A DNA stretch of 64,000 bases from Balaenoptera acutorostrata (Eukaryota; Chordata; Mammalia; Artiodactyla; Balaenopteridae). Position numbers and translations under genes: made by a program. The stretch spans positions 51,644,910 to 51,708,909 of the forward strand of contig NC_080067.1 of assembly GCF_949987535.1 (NCBI RefSeq), written 5' to 3'. Shown here one piece after another: positions 35,181-47,175 of the stretch; within the stretch, counting starts at the first letter, position 1, and every line of letters begins with the position of its first letter. The notes under the pieces are model-generated. The model had not been told where the DNA came from and ran no database searches. It worked only from the letters and a program-made list of their open reading frames with translations.

Positions 35181-37239
35181 CCACCCTGTTTTTACCAGCG
35201 CCAAGGCATCATCTATTCCTCTCAAAATGATTGTAGATATTATAAAAGATCAGGATATTAGAGCAAAATTTTCTTGTACTTGAAAAATTAATAATAAATA
35301 CCCTAAGACTTATAATAATAGGTACATTTTCTTTCTCTGCCCTTTAAAGTTATAAATCTTATCATGTCGTTGAAATGTAAACACAGCCCACATTGTCTAA
35401 CACTGTAGCCTTGACTCAATCAGTAGAACTTAAAAAAAAAAAAAAAAAGGAAAAGAGGTCTTGTTAAACAGAAACTGATAAAAGGATTCTCTTGCCCAAA
35501 CAGCTTCCTTAGAATTGCTTGTCAAGGACAAAGATAGATCTTAAAAGTCTTCTCCACAAATAATAAAAGACTTAAGCTATCTGAGTGAATAATCTAATTT
35601 ATTCCAACTGTTATTTATAAAATAGTAAGTTTTGTATTGTACCTGATTCAAAACTAAAATTTTTAAATGAAATCTATGAGATCTCTGGTTGCATTTATCT
35701 ATATGTCCATTTGTGTATGTTACCTCCTGATAATATTTCCAAAATTAATGTATAAAAGAGCTCTATTTAATTGGCTTAAATAAATAAATACTTATATTAC
35801 AATTCTCAAAAATATAATAAAAACTAACCCAAATGTTTTTCAAGGTCACATGGTCTAGGATCATCTTTAGTAAATAAAAGCTATTTAAGCTTGTTGGTTT
35901 AATTTATACAAGTATATCTTCTTAGTTAGCATTAAATATAATGGAGATAGAAAACTTTTGTTCTACCGGGGTTTGCTAATCAAACAGACTAATGTCTCTC
36001 TTGCAAAGTTTGTCACCAAAAAGGAAACAGAAAAAAAAAATGACTAACTGTTTTAATGTCTCATGAAGTTTTCATGAGTAATCTAAGTATGATTGTTAAG
36101 AACAAATCAATTAAATAGATGAAAATGAGATAAGTTTTCAGGTGAACAATTTAATTTAATAATTTTTTTATAACATGCCTACTTAAATAGTTTCTTAAAT
36201 CTCTGGTAATTTACACCCTTAGAGTTTCTCTAAGTTAACTTAAATGATGGGAATTCATTAAATGTCCAGATCATTTTCAGATAAGATAAAATATTGAAAC
36301 ATTAATTGCTAAACAAGTCTGATAAGAAAAGGTATACAGCATGGAAATGCTTTTGTTAAGGGAAAAGGAACTGACTTTGTCCTATTTCTAAATGGGGTGG
36401 GGGAGAAAAGAGGGGACAAACTAAAATGGACACATAAAGTTGTAAAAGATTTCTGAAAAAAAGAATCTTTAGAAAAGAATTTTATTTGTGGTCAGGACTG
36501 GATGATATTGGAATGAATTTAATTAGTAGATGAATTTTTTTAAAAATCCTGAACCATGCAGAGCTGAACTCAGGAAAACAGGAAGAAATCTACACAAACT
36601 ATAAGATGCATAAGAGAGAACTGTCAGCCAGAGTCATAACTTGGAAACTGCAAGTGCCATCAGGAAAATTGCTGAAACCTCTGATCTAAGTGCAAGATTT
36701 TAACAAGACTGACAAAAGAAACCTTGGCCCTGAATAGTGTAGGGAGATACAATTGAGATTGTGCAAAATTTGAGGCGTGCAAAATTTGAGGCTAACAAAG
36801 AGTTATAACTTCAGTAAAAACATAGGCCAGTTGCCACCTACAAATGCTTACAGAAAGAAAATTGTTGTTTGTGACTTGGAGCCTAAGTTGGTATAAGTCT
36901 CCCTTTAGTATCTGTGATCAAAGGACTGGCCTTACATGGATTTGGAGTTTGAATTTACATTATAGCAGTATACAGTAGCCTAGAGAAAGCAAAAAAGAAT
37001 CCTTACTCTAGTGATATACTCTCAAATCCATCCTCTTAGAATTTTCCAATATAGAGTCCAGATGAGCAATGCGTTATATCCACAGTTAAAAAAAATATAA
37101 GGAAGTAAGTCATGAAAACAAATAACACACAGTAACAATTTCAGATATTGAAAATACCAAACACAGAATAAGAAATAAATTATTCCAAATGTTTAATGAA
37201 ATAAAACTTTTAAAAATAAAATAAAAGTACAAGAGACTA
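35181..37239. other. Unassigned AT-rich region, perhaps further retroviral debris
   Basis: No gene is recognised. An A-run lies at about 35,431-35,448. A 16-bp direct repeat (gtgcaaaatttgaggc-type) is found at about 36,759-36,791. The preceding endogenous retrovirus could extend into this stretch, but I see nothing decisive. Confidence 0.35.
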
Positions 37240-37540
37240 CCAAAAAATGCATGGCAGTTTTTAAAAAGAACTTGAGAATATTGCTAAGTGCAAGATGAAA
37301 GTCCATGCACTTCTGGTAAGAGTAAAATCTGGTACAACTGTTTAGGAAAACTTGGCATTATCTAGTAATGTCAAAAATGTTAATGCATTATGACCCAGCT
37401 ATCTATATCTTAGATACAAACCTTAAAGAATCCTTGCACATGTTCAGCAGAAAAAACATATAGGAATGTTCAAAGCCACATTTTTTTCATATTAGACAAA
37501 ACTTGGAAACAACAAATAACAACAACAGTAGAATAGATTA
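37240..37540 (+). repeat. Old L1 ORF2 3' fragment
   Basis: The order 'ggtacaactgtttaggaaaact', 'atgacccagctatctatatct', 'ccttgcacatgttcagcag' and 'cttggaaacaacaaat' mirrors the ORF2 terminus of L1 (compare 31,150-31,330 in the young copy). Frames are broken. Confidence 0.55.
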
Positions 37541-37559
37541 AGCGAATGTTAGCCAGAGA

Positions 37560-37695
37560 TAAGTTGATACCTAATTTTATTCCTCACTAGTCTTATGACC
37601 TTGAGAAAACAACAAAACTCAAGTATCCTAAGTTTTCTCATCGCTAAAATTGGGGAAATAATAATATCATCACCATATAGGCATCCTTATTTATG
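37560..37695 (+). repeat. MIR-like SINE fragment
   Basis: 'cttatgaccttgagaaaac' followed by 'ttttctcatcgctaaaattggggaaataataat' is the MIR core pattern. Confidence 0.55.
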
Positions 37696-37699
37696 CATC

Positions 37700-38345
37700 C
37701 AATCAAACCGTCACTGAACAAATACTTCTTTAAAGAGTGATACTGTCCTGACAATGTTTTAGGCATTAGAAATACATTAATAAACAAGAGATACAAATAT
37801 CTCACCTCATGGAGTTAGCTTTCTTTTGATAATATTTTATTTTAGAACTAGACATCAACAAAGAAATGGTATGATTTGCCGGGTAAGGAATGTCTAAAAG
37901 AAGAGAAGCCCTTTTCAATAGGATGACCAGAAAAACCTCCCCTAGGAGATGATAGCTGAGTAGAGACCTGGAAGATGAGACCACAATCCTGTAAAAATGT
38001 GGGGAAAGAGATTTCTGGGAAGAGGCAGCAAGTATAAAATCCCCAAAATAGAAGGGGCTTGGGAGAGTGAGGCTGTGGTCTAGTAAGTAAAAAAGAGAGT
38101 AAGAGAAGTTGAGGTCAGAGGGTTAGGTACTGTCCAGGCATCATGTTTGTTGATAGCTGTAAGTAGCTGTGATTTAAAACTAAGCTCAGTGGGAAGCCAT
38201 CACAGTGTTTCAGGCAGGAATGATGAGATGAGTTAAAAAAAAAAGGTTAGTCAGTGGTTGCATTAAAAAGATAATACATATTTGCTTAATCCAGATTTTG
38301 GCACAGAATAAGCACTGAGTAATCAATAAATGTTATTACTGTTAG
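37700..38345 (+). repeat. Ancient L2-like or related dispersed repeat
   Basis: The pattern is 'aaatacttctttaaagag', 'cctgacaatgttttaggcatt', 'ctcacctcatggagttagct', 'gagatttctgggaagaggcagcaagt', 'gtgggaagccatcacag' and, at the end, 'aagcactgagtaatcaataaatg'. It is typical of a long, very old mammalian repeat. A related copy lies at 60,870-61,330. Confidence 0.42.
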
Positions 38346-39902
38346 TTATGTTTAACTGCTTGTGAAGCAGAAGCCGATCTATGAACAATCAATTTATTTC
38401 TTAATTGTCTTATCTTCACTTGTCATGTCCTTTCAGACAGTTTTACTATGGATTCTGCCTAGTCCCTCTTCACTTCTACAAATTTACTTTATGTCTCAAG
38501 GCTGAAAGCAGAGTTGCTCTGAAAGTTTTCAGTCATCAATGGGGAGAATTTGGGGTATAAGAAACTAGGGTATTGGCTAGTCTCCAGAAGACCCAAGGAA
38601 AGAAAAGGTAACCATATTGCCCAAGCAGAGAGATTAGTGATTGTAGGGATGAATTGCTACATTACCTTAAAGACAACATTCATTAAAGTTACTGTGCCCA
38701 CTAAACTCAGATTAATGGCATGAGGCTAGCACAAAAGGAGGGGAGAGAGGAAGAGAACTAGGCCTATTGATTATTTGGTAAGATTGTAAATTGAATAAAA
38801 TGCTAGAAGTGAACGGTTCTAAAATTGCCCATGTTTGCTTATGCAGCATCACTTCGCATTCAATAGAATAATGCTTTGCTTATCTTTATGAATGACAAAA
38901 TTGTCAACTGCTAAGCATTTTAAATTTCCTCCTTCATATCTAGTAAAATTTGTTTCTTTTAGAGGCAAGTCTGATTACCTATGGTAGGGGCCAATAACTA
39001 AATCTTCCTTCTTGATAGTTTGTAAAAGGGAGATTTGATCGAAGAAAAATAAGTATTTTTTTAATTTGTTGATTTGTTTGTTTGTTTTGTTTACCATTCA
39101 CCCTCCTTGTCTTTATCACCTTAAATTATGCTATACCAAAGGTGGTTATTTTGAGATTTTACTACTAGAAACTTACTAGAAAGCTTTATGAACTGCTTTT
39201 CTTGAATTCTGCCATTGCCATTGAATTTATGAGTAAGCTATCACATTAAGAACATGCTTTAAAATCAATATAACATAAAAGAGATTATTTCTATTTCCAC
39301 TTTGGCAAATGAATTATTAGTTATGATACTGAATTTATCACCATCATTTAAGCATATTTAGTGAGGACATACTGGCACATAACGCTAGCATAAACTCATT
39401 GGCCCGAATGTAAGATTTAATTTTGTCTTAAGTTAGCAACTGGAATCCCAGGTACAAATCCCCATTTTGCAGGGCTTTTCATACTGAGCTCTAGGGGTTT
39501 CATGGAACACCCCTAGTATGGTTGCTTGGAATAAGGGAAAGTGGGGATCTAAGAAGCAAAATTCCGTTCCATTGCCTATGTCTATGCTTAAAACAACACA
39601 GATTTCCTTTGTTTGAAGCATTGAGTTTCAGGTGAGATTCCTCATGAACAAATGATTCAATCTCATAAAAGGACAGAATTCAAATACTGTTATTATTTAC
39701 TATTTTTCAGAAACTAAATAAGCTGATTAATAAGAAATGATCTCGATAGTATGCAGATCTAATGAAGTTCCTTAGGTCATAAGACTATCACAGGCCTCAA
39801 AAATGACCTCATTAATTTTAGCTTTGTGTGGAGCTGAGTCAGATTTCAACTATCTATGGCTTTTAGCTCCTTTTCCTCTTTCCTAGTCCCGTGCGCACGC
39901 AT
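38346..39902. other. Unassigned, largely non-repetitive region
   Basis: No gene is seen. The block 38,600-38,950 looks non-repetitive and has few microsatellite-like features. The minus-strand 62-codon frame at 39,433-39,621 is unremarkable. Confidence 0.4.
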
Positions 39903-39929
39903 ACACACACACACACACACACACACACA
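39903..39929. repeat. (CA)n microsatellite
   Basis: A pure CA run of about 13 units, with a gtgcgcacgcat boundary on its left. Confidence 0.95.
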
Positions 39930-41039
39930 ATTTCATTTAAGAGATCTATAAAATTTTATTAATGTGGTGTTAGCAGTAAAGAAATTCATATCTCACAAAG
40001 CACCATGCCTGGATAATTAGCCCTAGAATTGGTTAATCCAGTGACTTGACGTCATCAATAACCCAAATTAATTCCACTCTTCACTAGATCACTATCTTTA
40101 AATGAGGACCTCAGGCTAACAGTTCGCATGATCATAGATGGCTACTGCACTTCCAGACACCATATCATATTAGAAGAAAACGAGAGCATCTCCTTCCATA
40201 CTTCTTTTTTAGAGTAAGAAAAGCATATTCAGAAGTGCTCCCAAACTTCGTCTCACAGCTCCTTAACTTAAATGGTATCAAATACCCATTCCTAGACAAA
40301 ACACTGGCAAAGGAAATGGAATCCCCATGGCCTAATGAAGAGCATGATTGTGTAAGAATGGTAGATTATTAGAATAAAATTAAGATTCTTTTAAATGTTT
40401 TTAAAAGCTAGACTGAGGGAAATTACCATAATTAATAGGTGGACAAAAGAAAATAGTCTGTTACACAAATATAAAAGTAAAATTGAATTCATTATAACCT
40501 TCTTCCAGGAAAGTACTAATAATTCATTAAAATAAAGTTAGGGTATAGAATCATAGATCTCTAATCTAATGCCTAGTCTGGCCAAATCAATTTCAAGAAG
40601 GACTAGAATGTATTTCTCTGTACATAAACTTAAAGACATTTCCTTTATTAATATCCATTTAAAGTATTCCTTACATTCTCTGAAATAAGCAGTCACTTAG
40701 AATAATAAATTTTACACACATGAGCATACACAAAATAATTCTGGTTTCTAAAGAAATATTTTACTATTTGTTCCAAAGGTTTTACTCTCCTCATCACAGT
40801 ATTGATACTGCTCTTCTCTCAGCGATAAAACATATTTGATATAATGCAAAACTTATTGGCAAATAGATTTTTTAAAATCAAGAATGGGTTAAAAATAAAC
40901 ATAAATAAGCATGTGTTTTGTTAATTGTTTCAGCTGCACTTGATTTCTTAAAATAAACCTTCATCGAAATCTTCAAAACCTCCTTCATTTCCTTACGCAT
41001 ATTGTTAAGAATTGTGAAAAGCCCTGATTCTACCCTACT
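39930..41039. other. Unassigned AT-rich region
   Basis: No gene or named repeat can be supported. Confidence 0.4.
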
Positions 41040-42010
41040 TGTAACCTAAGAAGATAACCTGCCAAAGTTTCATAGAAGAAACTGGCAGAAGAAATAAGAG
41101 GCCAGGGTCAGAAACAAAGGACTTTATTTCTTATGGGGCAGCAAACATCATGAGTTGCAACATATTTCCATCCTTTCCCACAGTTTCTCAGGAAAAATAC
41201 AGATGGTTGCGGATAGATGCCTGTACACTCAGTGAGCTGCATTACAGGAGAGAAATCCTGAGCATAGGAAACTCCAAATTTTTATAGTAGGCAGCAACAT
41301 GCCTGCCCTGTGCTCCAGAGGGAGATATTGTTATTATACTGGACAATAGGCATTCCTAACATTGGTTTGGGAGAGAGATCTTATCTTTGTTTTCCCAAAC
41401 TGTAAACAAACCTGTCATTTGCCCCAGAAGGAGATACAATCTTTATCCTCCAAGACTGTTCACTATACAAATATCCTTGGAAAAAATAGTCCAGAACAAA
41501 TGGAACTTAATATCTCACTTACAAAGCATGCAGAAATGTAGGAGACGTGGGGAATTTTCTTCCGAAATTATTTCTTTCGCATTTGCTGACAAGTATTCAA
41601 AATATCCATTTGAGAAATTGTGCCAGTTCTACTTCAGAGGCCAAGAATCATGGAAATCAAAAATAGTTGAAATAATTAAGTCGAGGTCTATGTATAAGAA
41701 GGGAGCTTTAGTTTCAGTTCCAAAGTTATTGAGCCAAAACTTTAGCAGATTTACAGTTTTGTTTATTTACTTAGAAATGTAAAGTTTCCTTGCTTTTCTA
41801 GTAAAGTTCTTATCTTCATAAAGGGTCTTGTGAGCAAGCCAAAATATGCTGGTCTTGCATTCTTGTAGTGACAATAATGTACAATAGAAAATAAGACTCC
41901 AATGCTCATTTATCATTTATGATGACAGATTGAGAGCAGCTGCAAGCACGAAGCTGACAATTCTGCCTAGGATGATGTACAGTACAAACCAGAATGATCC
42001 TAAGATGCAT
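41040..42010 (-). repeat. Possible antisense LTR-type repeat
   Basis: 'aaacaaaggactttatttcttat' at 41,115-41,137 reads on the minus strand as AATAAAGTCC, like the poly(A) signal of an LTR. The duplicated-sounding flanks ('gagggagatattgttatt' and later 'aaggagatacaatctttatc') suggest repeat material. A plus-strand 131-codon open frame (41,387-41,782) overlaps it, with no recognisable domain. Weak call. Confidence 0.25.
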
Positions 42011-42423
42011 TAACTTTATAATAATATACAGTGACCATTACTGATCTGGTATGCAAGATGCTTGTGATAATATATGGGGAAAAGGGGTGGTTCAGAAACA
42101 AGAGTATATCGTATATTGGTATGTTAACTTAGGACCACAGATATTATACTCATAGAATACAAGGTTACTGGTTATTATAGAATAGTAGACTGCCGTTCCT
42201 AAATTTCTTGGAGAAACATATAATTTTAGTTTCTTGTAAATATATGCAAACATATCTGTTACTTGACAAATATATTATACAGTAATAATAGCCAGAGATC
42301 AAAAGTAGGGTATAATATAAGGGGACAAAAAGGCTGTCTTAAAGGCAACCAACATTTTTTTTTCCTATTCATTAACTCACATATGTTTGGACCTTGTAAA
42401 AACAGGAGTCATGGCTAACCAAG

Positions 42424-42483
42424 CTACCTGAAACCAGTAGATGGTACCTGAAACCAGTAGCTGGTACCTTAAACCAGTAGATG
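42424..42483 (+). repeat. 20-bp tandem repeat, three copies
   Basis: Units of the form acctgaaaccagtagatggt are spaced exactly 20 bp apart (42,426, 42,446, 42,466), with one or two substitutions each. Confidence 0.92.
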
Positions 42484-42659
42484 TAGCATGAAACTCTCCT
42501 GTTTATGGAGTGGGATGATTTCACATTGTTCCTCTCATCTGTTGTATCTTCTTTTGCTCTTAAACATATCTCAAATTAAAATCATAGACTAACTGACTCT
42601 GATCTTAGAGATAATCTAGTTCAGTTTATTTTTTCAGTGAGACTCACAGAATGGAGATG

Positions 42660-42830
42660 GACTAACAGAAAATATTTATTGAGTGGCTACTACATGCCAA
42701 AGATTATGCCAGGGACTCCATACACATTATCATATTTAATCAACTCATAATTCCTGAGAGAAAAATAGTCTCATCACATTGTTATAGGGGGAAACAAAAG
42801 ACATGTTGTTTCACTACATAGTGATGTCAA
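42660..42830 (+). repeat. MIR-like SINE fragment
   Basis: 'tatttattgagtggctactacatgcc', 'atgccagggactccatacac' and 'taatcaactcataa' follow the 5' half of MIR or the shared L2-type opening. Confidence 0.5.
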
Positions 42831-44389
42831 AATAAAGCAAGATTTTAACAACATTAACATCAGAATTAATCACTCATTTATGAGTTTAAGTAATCCTTAA
42901 ATTGAAATCTTACCAGGATGTGAAATAACTTCTGAGAATTGACAAAATATATCTTTAGTTCAAATATAATAATTTTCTTTTTCTCATCCATTGTTTGAAT
43001 TAATCATCCTGTATTAGTCTATAATGATGATACCACTCCAGCTACCACCTTCTTTTCTCCTTCCTTCAAAAGCCATAGTTCTTGAAAGAGTGACCCCAAA
43101 TCACTGTATCCACTTCTTCACCAATGCCAAATCAAAGACTTACTAATCAATACTTATCCCAGCATTTTACATTCTTAGCTCTCATAGTGCTCTTCGAAAT
43201 AAAACTTTAGTTCTAAAACTACATCTATGCTTTAATTCCAATGGAAATTCATTAAAGAATACAAGATTATACTTTTTATACTTTAAAAAAATCCCCTGAA
43301 GAGAGTTGCAGTGGTGGAGAATAACACAGGAGAATATAATTTTATATCTACATGAATACATATTATGAAAATAAAGCTGTCAAAATTCCAATAAATGGAG
43401 TGACATAATGGTGCAATTCTACCTTTTTAAATTAACATTTCTTTTTAAATTAATTAATGTAAGTAAATTTTTTTAATGAAGGTTTACTTTAAACCCTCAG
43501 TTATGTATGTAAAAATATCCCAGATGAAAAAGTCCAAATGTAATTTTATTTAAATTATTATTTAAATAAAAACAATATATTGAAAACAATCTAATACTAT
43601 TTAGATTAAAAACAATATAAGGAGTAAATCACAACTTTTCAATTTTATGAAATTTTGAATTTAGAATTTAAATCATATTAATATTGCAAGTGAAATTACC
43701 ACATAGCCCCACGTGATAAGCACTAATGATTATTTAAATGAATATAAAACAAAAATATATATATGCATTTAGTTTATATTTCACCATGAGAATAATTAAA
43801 GAAATTAAATTATGAATCCTGGGGTTTGAGGACACAGTTCAAGTCCTTATATGTTGATGTTCCTTGAAACCAACAAGGATGGATATCTGGTAGAAGTGTC
43901 ACTATTTAGATCACACCATGCATCTGGAGTGAGAATGCCTCAATAGCGTTTTTCTGCGCTATTTCAGTGGTATGGAGAAATCATCTATCACATCCTCAAG
44001 TCTGGTCTATTGAAAGACACTCTACCCAGTGCAGTGGATACTTCGTACATCCTAGATTAATCCTGAAGAGATGGAGTAGGTTTTCCCAAGACTCATCTCA
44101 TCACTTATCCTAAATGGAGTGTAATGGAATGTAAAGCACAACGCCTCTTGATTCTCTCTTTGCTAATATGACATATAAATTCTCATGGCTTTGTGCCACG
44201 GTGTTAGGGGAAGAACTTTGCTAATCTAGAGCTCTCAAGTCTAAGCTGGCTCTTTGTATTTTGTTGAATTGTTACTCAACTTCGGAAAGTTTAAAATATA
44301 ATTATGAGTTAAATTGTCATCACCATTGCCACCCTGTGTACCCTTTCAAGACATAAAAATCCCATAAATCATCCTCTCTAGGAGAAGTC
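42831..44389. other. Unassigned AT-rich region
   Basis: No gene or named repeat can be supported. 43,430-43,680 is extremely AT-rich. Confidence 0.4.
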
Positions 44390-44720
44390 AAAGGAGCACT
44401 AGGGAAAATGCAGCTCGCAGGAGCCATTTGAACAATGACTGTGAAAATAACATCTGCTCCTTGTTTTCATGCTAAATATATTTTTTAATTCACTGCAGGG
44501 GACACCACTGGCAGCAGTCAGTATAATTTATCTGTATTTTTAATACTCAGTGTTTTATTCAGGAACAGAAATATATTTGCTTTCTAAAGAGCATCAAGAG
44601 TAAATGTTAAGGGATTCTCTTTAATATTGTAGGATTATGAGCAGGTATTGAAGCAATCAATTGCGAATGTGTAACTATCAATCACAGCCATCATTACATA
44701 AAATTGCTTTCTGCCACAGA
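44390..44720. other. Non-repetitive block, possible conserved noncoding element
   Basis: The stretch from 'gcagctcgcaggagccatttg' to 'gctttctgccacagaaaagg' has no repeat hallmark and balanced composition, with few homopolymers, in contrast to its AT-rich surroundings. It resembles the texture of deeply conserved noncoding DNA. Only an alignment could confirm this. Confidence 0.2.
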
Positions 44721-45549
44721 AAAGGGGCTAATGTAGGTGTGGGTGTGTGAATGTAGGGTGTGGGTGTATATAAGGATATCAGTTGGTTGTAATATAGAAG
44801 AAACATTAAAGATACTGTCAGATGTAAAAAGAATTATTAAAATTCCTGAAATTTAACAAAATAAACATATGGAATATAAAGTTTGAATGTGAGAAGGTGA
44901 TTCATTTCCTACTGAATTCCTTCAAAGGAAAGCTACTCACATTTTTTCTTAACTCCATGATATTCACTGAAGGGGGGACGGTTTTTTCCAGATATGTTCA
45001 AATTTCTCTGGAATTCTAAGCTTTTTTGAAGGTCTCTCCATCATCTTTGTCCAACCGTGTTTTCTTATGATTTTTCAATACAAAATCTATAGGAATCTCC
45101 TTTTGTTTACTGTGACTTGAATACAGTATTAATCCTGTATTAATACTCAAGTTATCTCTTGTTCTCAAATGTCCTCCCCACTTTTCTGTCTCAACTCAAT
45201 TCTACCCATGTTTCGGTATTCAGTGCATGAACAGACTGGCTCATCCACTTCTCCACTGAAGCCAACAATATATATATATTAAGCACTCACTATATTCCAC
45301 GCACTGAGAATACTTGAAGGATAGGCGTTTCCTTGGTAGTTAAGCATGATAAGGGGAAAGAACTAGTGAATGCTGAATCGTGAAAACATGAAAGAACATG
45401 GCATGTCTGGGAAGGACAAGTAGTTTGATAGAAAGGAGTGGATTAGAAACCTGTATTTGTTATTTTTAATTTACTGTCATATTTTCTTTGTTAATCTCTC
45501 TCTCATGAAACCTTACACATTTTAAAATTGGCATTGTTTTGGGTTTTGT
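44721..45549. other. Unassigned region
   Basis: No gene is recognised. A GTGTGGGTGT-type microrepeat lies at about 44,736-44,769. Confidence 0.4.
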
Positions 45550-45604
45550 TTTATATATATTTACATATATATATACATATATATATACATATATATATAT
45601 ATGT
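45550..45604. repeat. (TA)n / TACATA simple repeat
   Basis: Alternating TA with regularly spaced acat interruptions. The minus-strand open frames over it encode only low-complexity Tyr/Ile/Met runs. Confidence 0.9.
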
Positions 45605-45699
45605 TCAGTCCTATAATGTATTGAAAAATACATATAACCAAAACAAAACCAAAAAAGGAAAGGAAAGCCACTGCTAACACTTTGTAGCATATGTTATTT

Positions 45700-46270
45700 C
45701 CTGTGCTTATATTGGTATACATGTACATATGTAGTTTTTCTACAAACAAGGTGTCTTATTTTTCAAACTTTGCAAACCTATATTTTTTAACAATGTATTG
45801 CATATATTTTTCAATGTGATAAATTACTCTTCTAGATTTGGTTACCCTTTGATAATTTGGTTTAAAAAATGATGTATCTGTGTTCTTCTTTTGAAAAAAA
45901 GACATACACATTTGTGCACACAAAATATTTATAATTTAAAAGGTCTTCATGTTTAACGACACCTATTCATTAATCCCTGGAACCACCATTATACAACACC
46001 ATTTTTAATGATTGCTCAATATTCCATGGAATGTATATATGTATGTGTATATATATACATGTACACAGTAATCTTTCCATCTATCTCTATGCATACTCTA
46101 TTTAATTTTTACCAGGCCACATATCTTTGAGGCATTTCAAATTTATCCAGTTTAACCATTATCAATCATTATAACCAATATTCTAGTAATTAATATTGGT
46201 TCTCATTATGATAGTCCTCGAATAAATTCTCAGGAGGCAGTTTCTGAATCAAGAGTACACAATGGTTTAC
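45700..46270 (-). repeat. Old L1 fragment, antisense
   Basis: 'ttgctcaatattccatgg', 'atatctttgaggcatttcaaattta' and 'gaataaattctcaggaggcagtttctgaatc' have the order of reverse-strand old L1 ORF2 or 3' sequence. It includes a TA-rich interruption at about 46,030-46,062. Confidence 0.42.
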
Positions 46271-46729
46271 AGCAAAGTGTCCTCCCCAAAATGGTGTGCA
46301 ACCATTAAGTTTTTACTAAGTTTTTACTCAGCTGTGTCAGCTAAATAAAGGGGAAGGAATCAAGGCAAGGATCTTTTATTGATTCTGATATTTAGAAAGT
46401 CTATCATAAAATTCAGAAAAGTTAATGGCAATAACATAAGTGAGACAAGGCAAGGGAGTAAACTTTGCCTCCTCTTCATCTGGGTAATACTTCACAGAAG
46501 GACTTCTTTCCCTTGAATTATTACAGGTTAAAAAGAAAATTGAATGCAATGTCTTCTGAGTGGCATTAGTTTCATGCCAGTAAACTGGGAAATTGAAACA
46601 TGATGACTGCATGTGTACATGATACATAGACTACTAGCGATCTCTTGTACCGTTTGTTTTGCTTTGTTTTTTGTTTAAACATATACCATCGAGCAAAGCT
46701 TTTTCAAGTTTAGTTTACTACTGGAAACA
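46271..46729. other. Unassigned region
   Basis: A minus-strand frame of 83 codons (46,376-46,627) is open, but I recognise no family in it and it has no coding context. Confidence 0.35.
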
Positions 46730-46747
46730 ATAAAGATGGTTTATTTA

Positions 46748-47157
46748 TTTATTTATTTTTTTAAACATCTTTATTGGAGTATAATTGCTTTACAATGGCG
46801 TGTTAGTTTCTGCTTTATAACAAAGTGAATCAGTTATACATATACATATGTTCCCATATCTCTTCCCTCTTGCATCTCCCTCCCTCCCACCCTCCCTATC
46901 CCACCCCTCTAGGTGGTCACAAAGCACCTAGCTAATCTCTCTGTGCTATGCGGCTGCTTCCCACTAGCTATCTATTTTACATTTGGTAGTGTATATATGT
47001 CCATGACACTCTCTCACCGTGTCACATCTCACCCCTCCCCCTCCCCATATCCTCAAGTCCATTCTCTAGTAGGTCTGTGTCTTTATTCCCATCTTGCCAC
47101 TAGGTTCTTCATGACCTTTTTTTTTTCCCCCCTTAGATTCCATATATATGTGTTAGC
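46748..47157 (-). mobile_element. 5'-truncated L1 3' end, antisense
   Basis: On the reverse strand it reads from an ORF2-terminal 'catatatatggaatctaag' through a 3' UTR to 'ccaataaagatgtttaaaaaa' and an AATAAATAAA tail. It shares its terminal part with 16,831-16,992. An 18-bp target-site duplication, ataaagatggtttattta, is perfect at 46,730-46,747 and 47,158-47,175. It is 5' truncated at about 410 bp. The plus-strand 82-codon open frame over it is a shadow. Confidence 0.93.
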
Positions 47158-47175
47158 ATAAAGATGGTTTATTTA

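Noticed and set aside
41387..41782. Plus-strand frame of 131 codons as a gene
   Set aside because: No family resemblance; overlaps what looks like antisense repeat material.
45466..45749. Two minus-strand frames rich in Tyr and Ile
   Set aside because: Translation of a TA/TACATA simple repeat.
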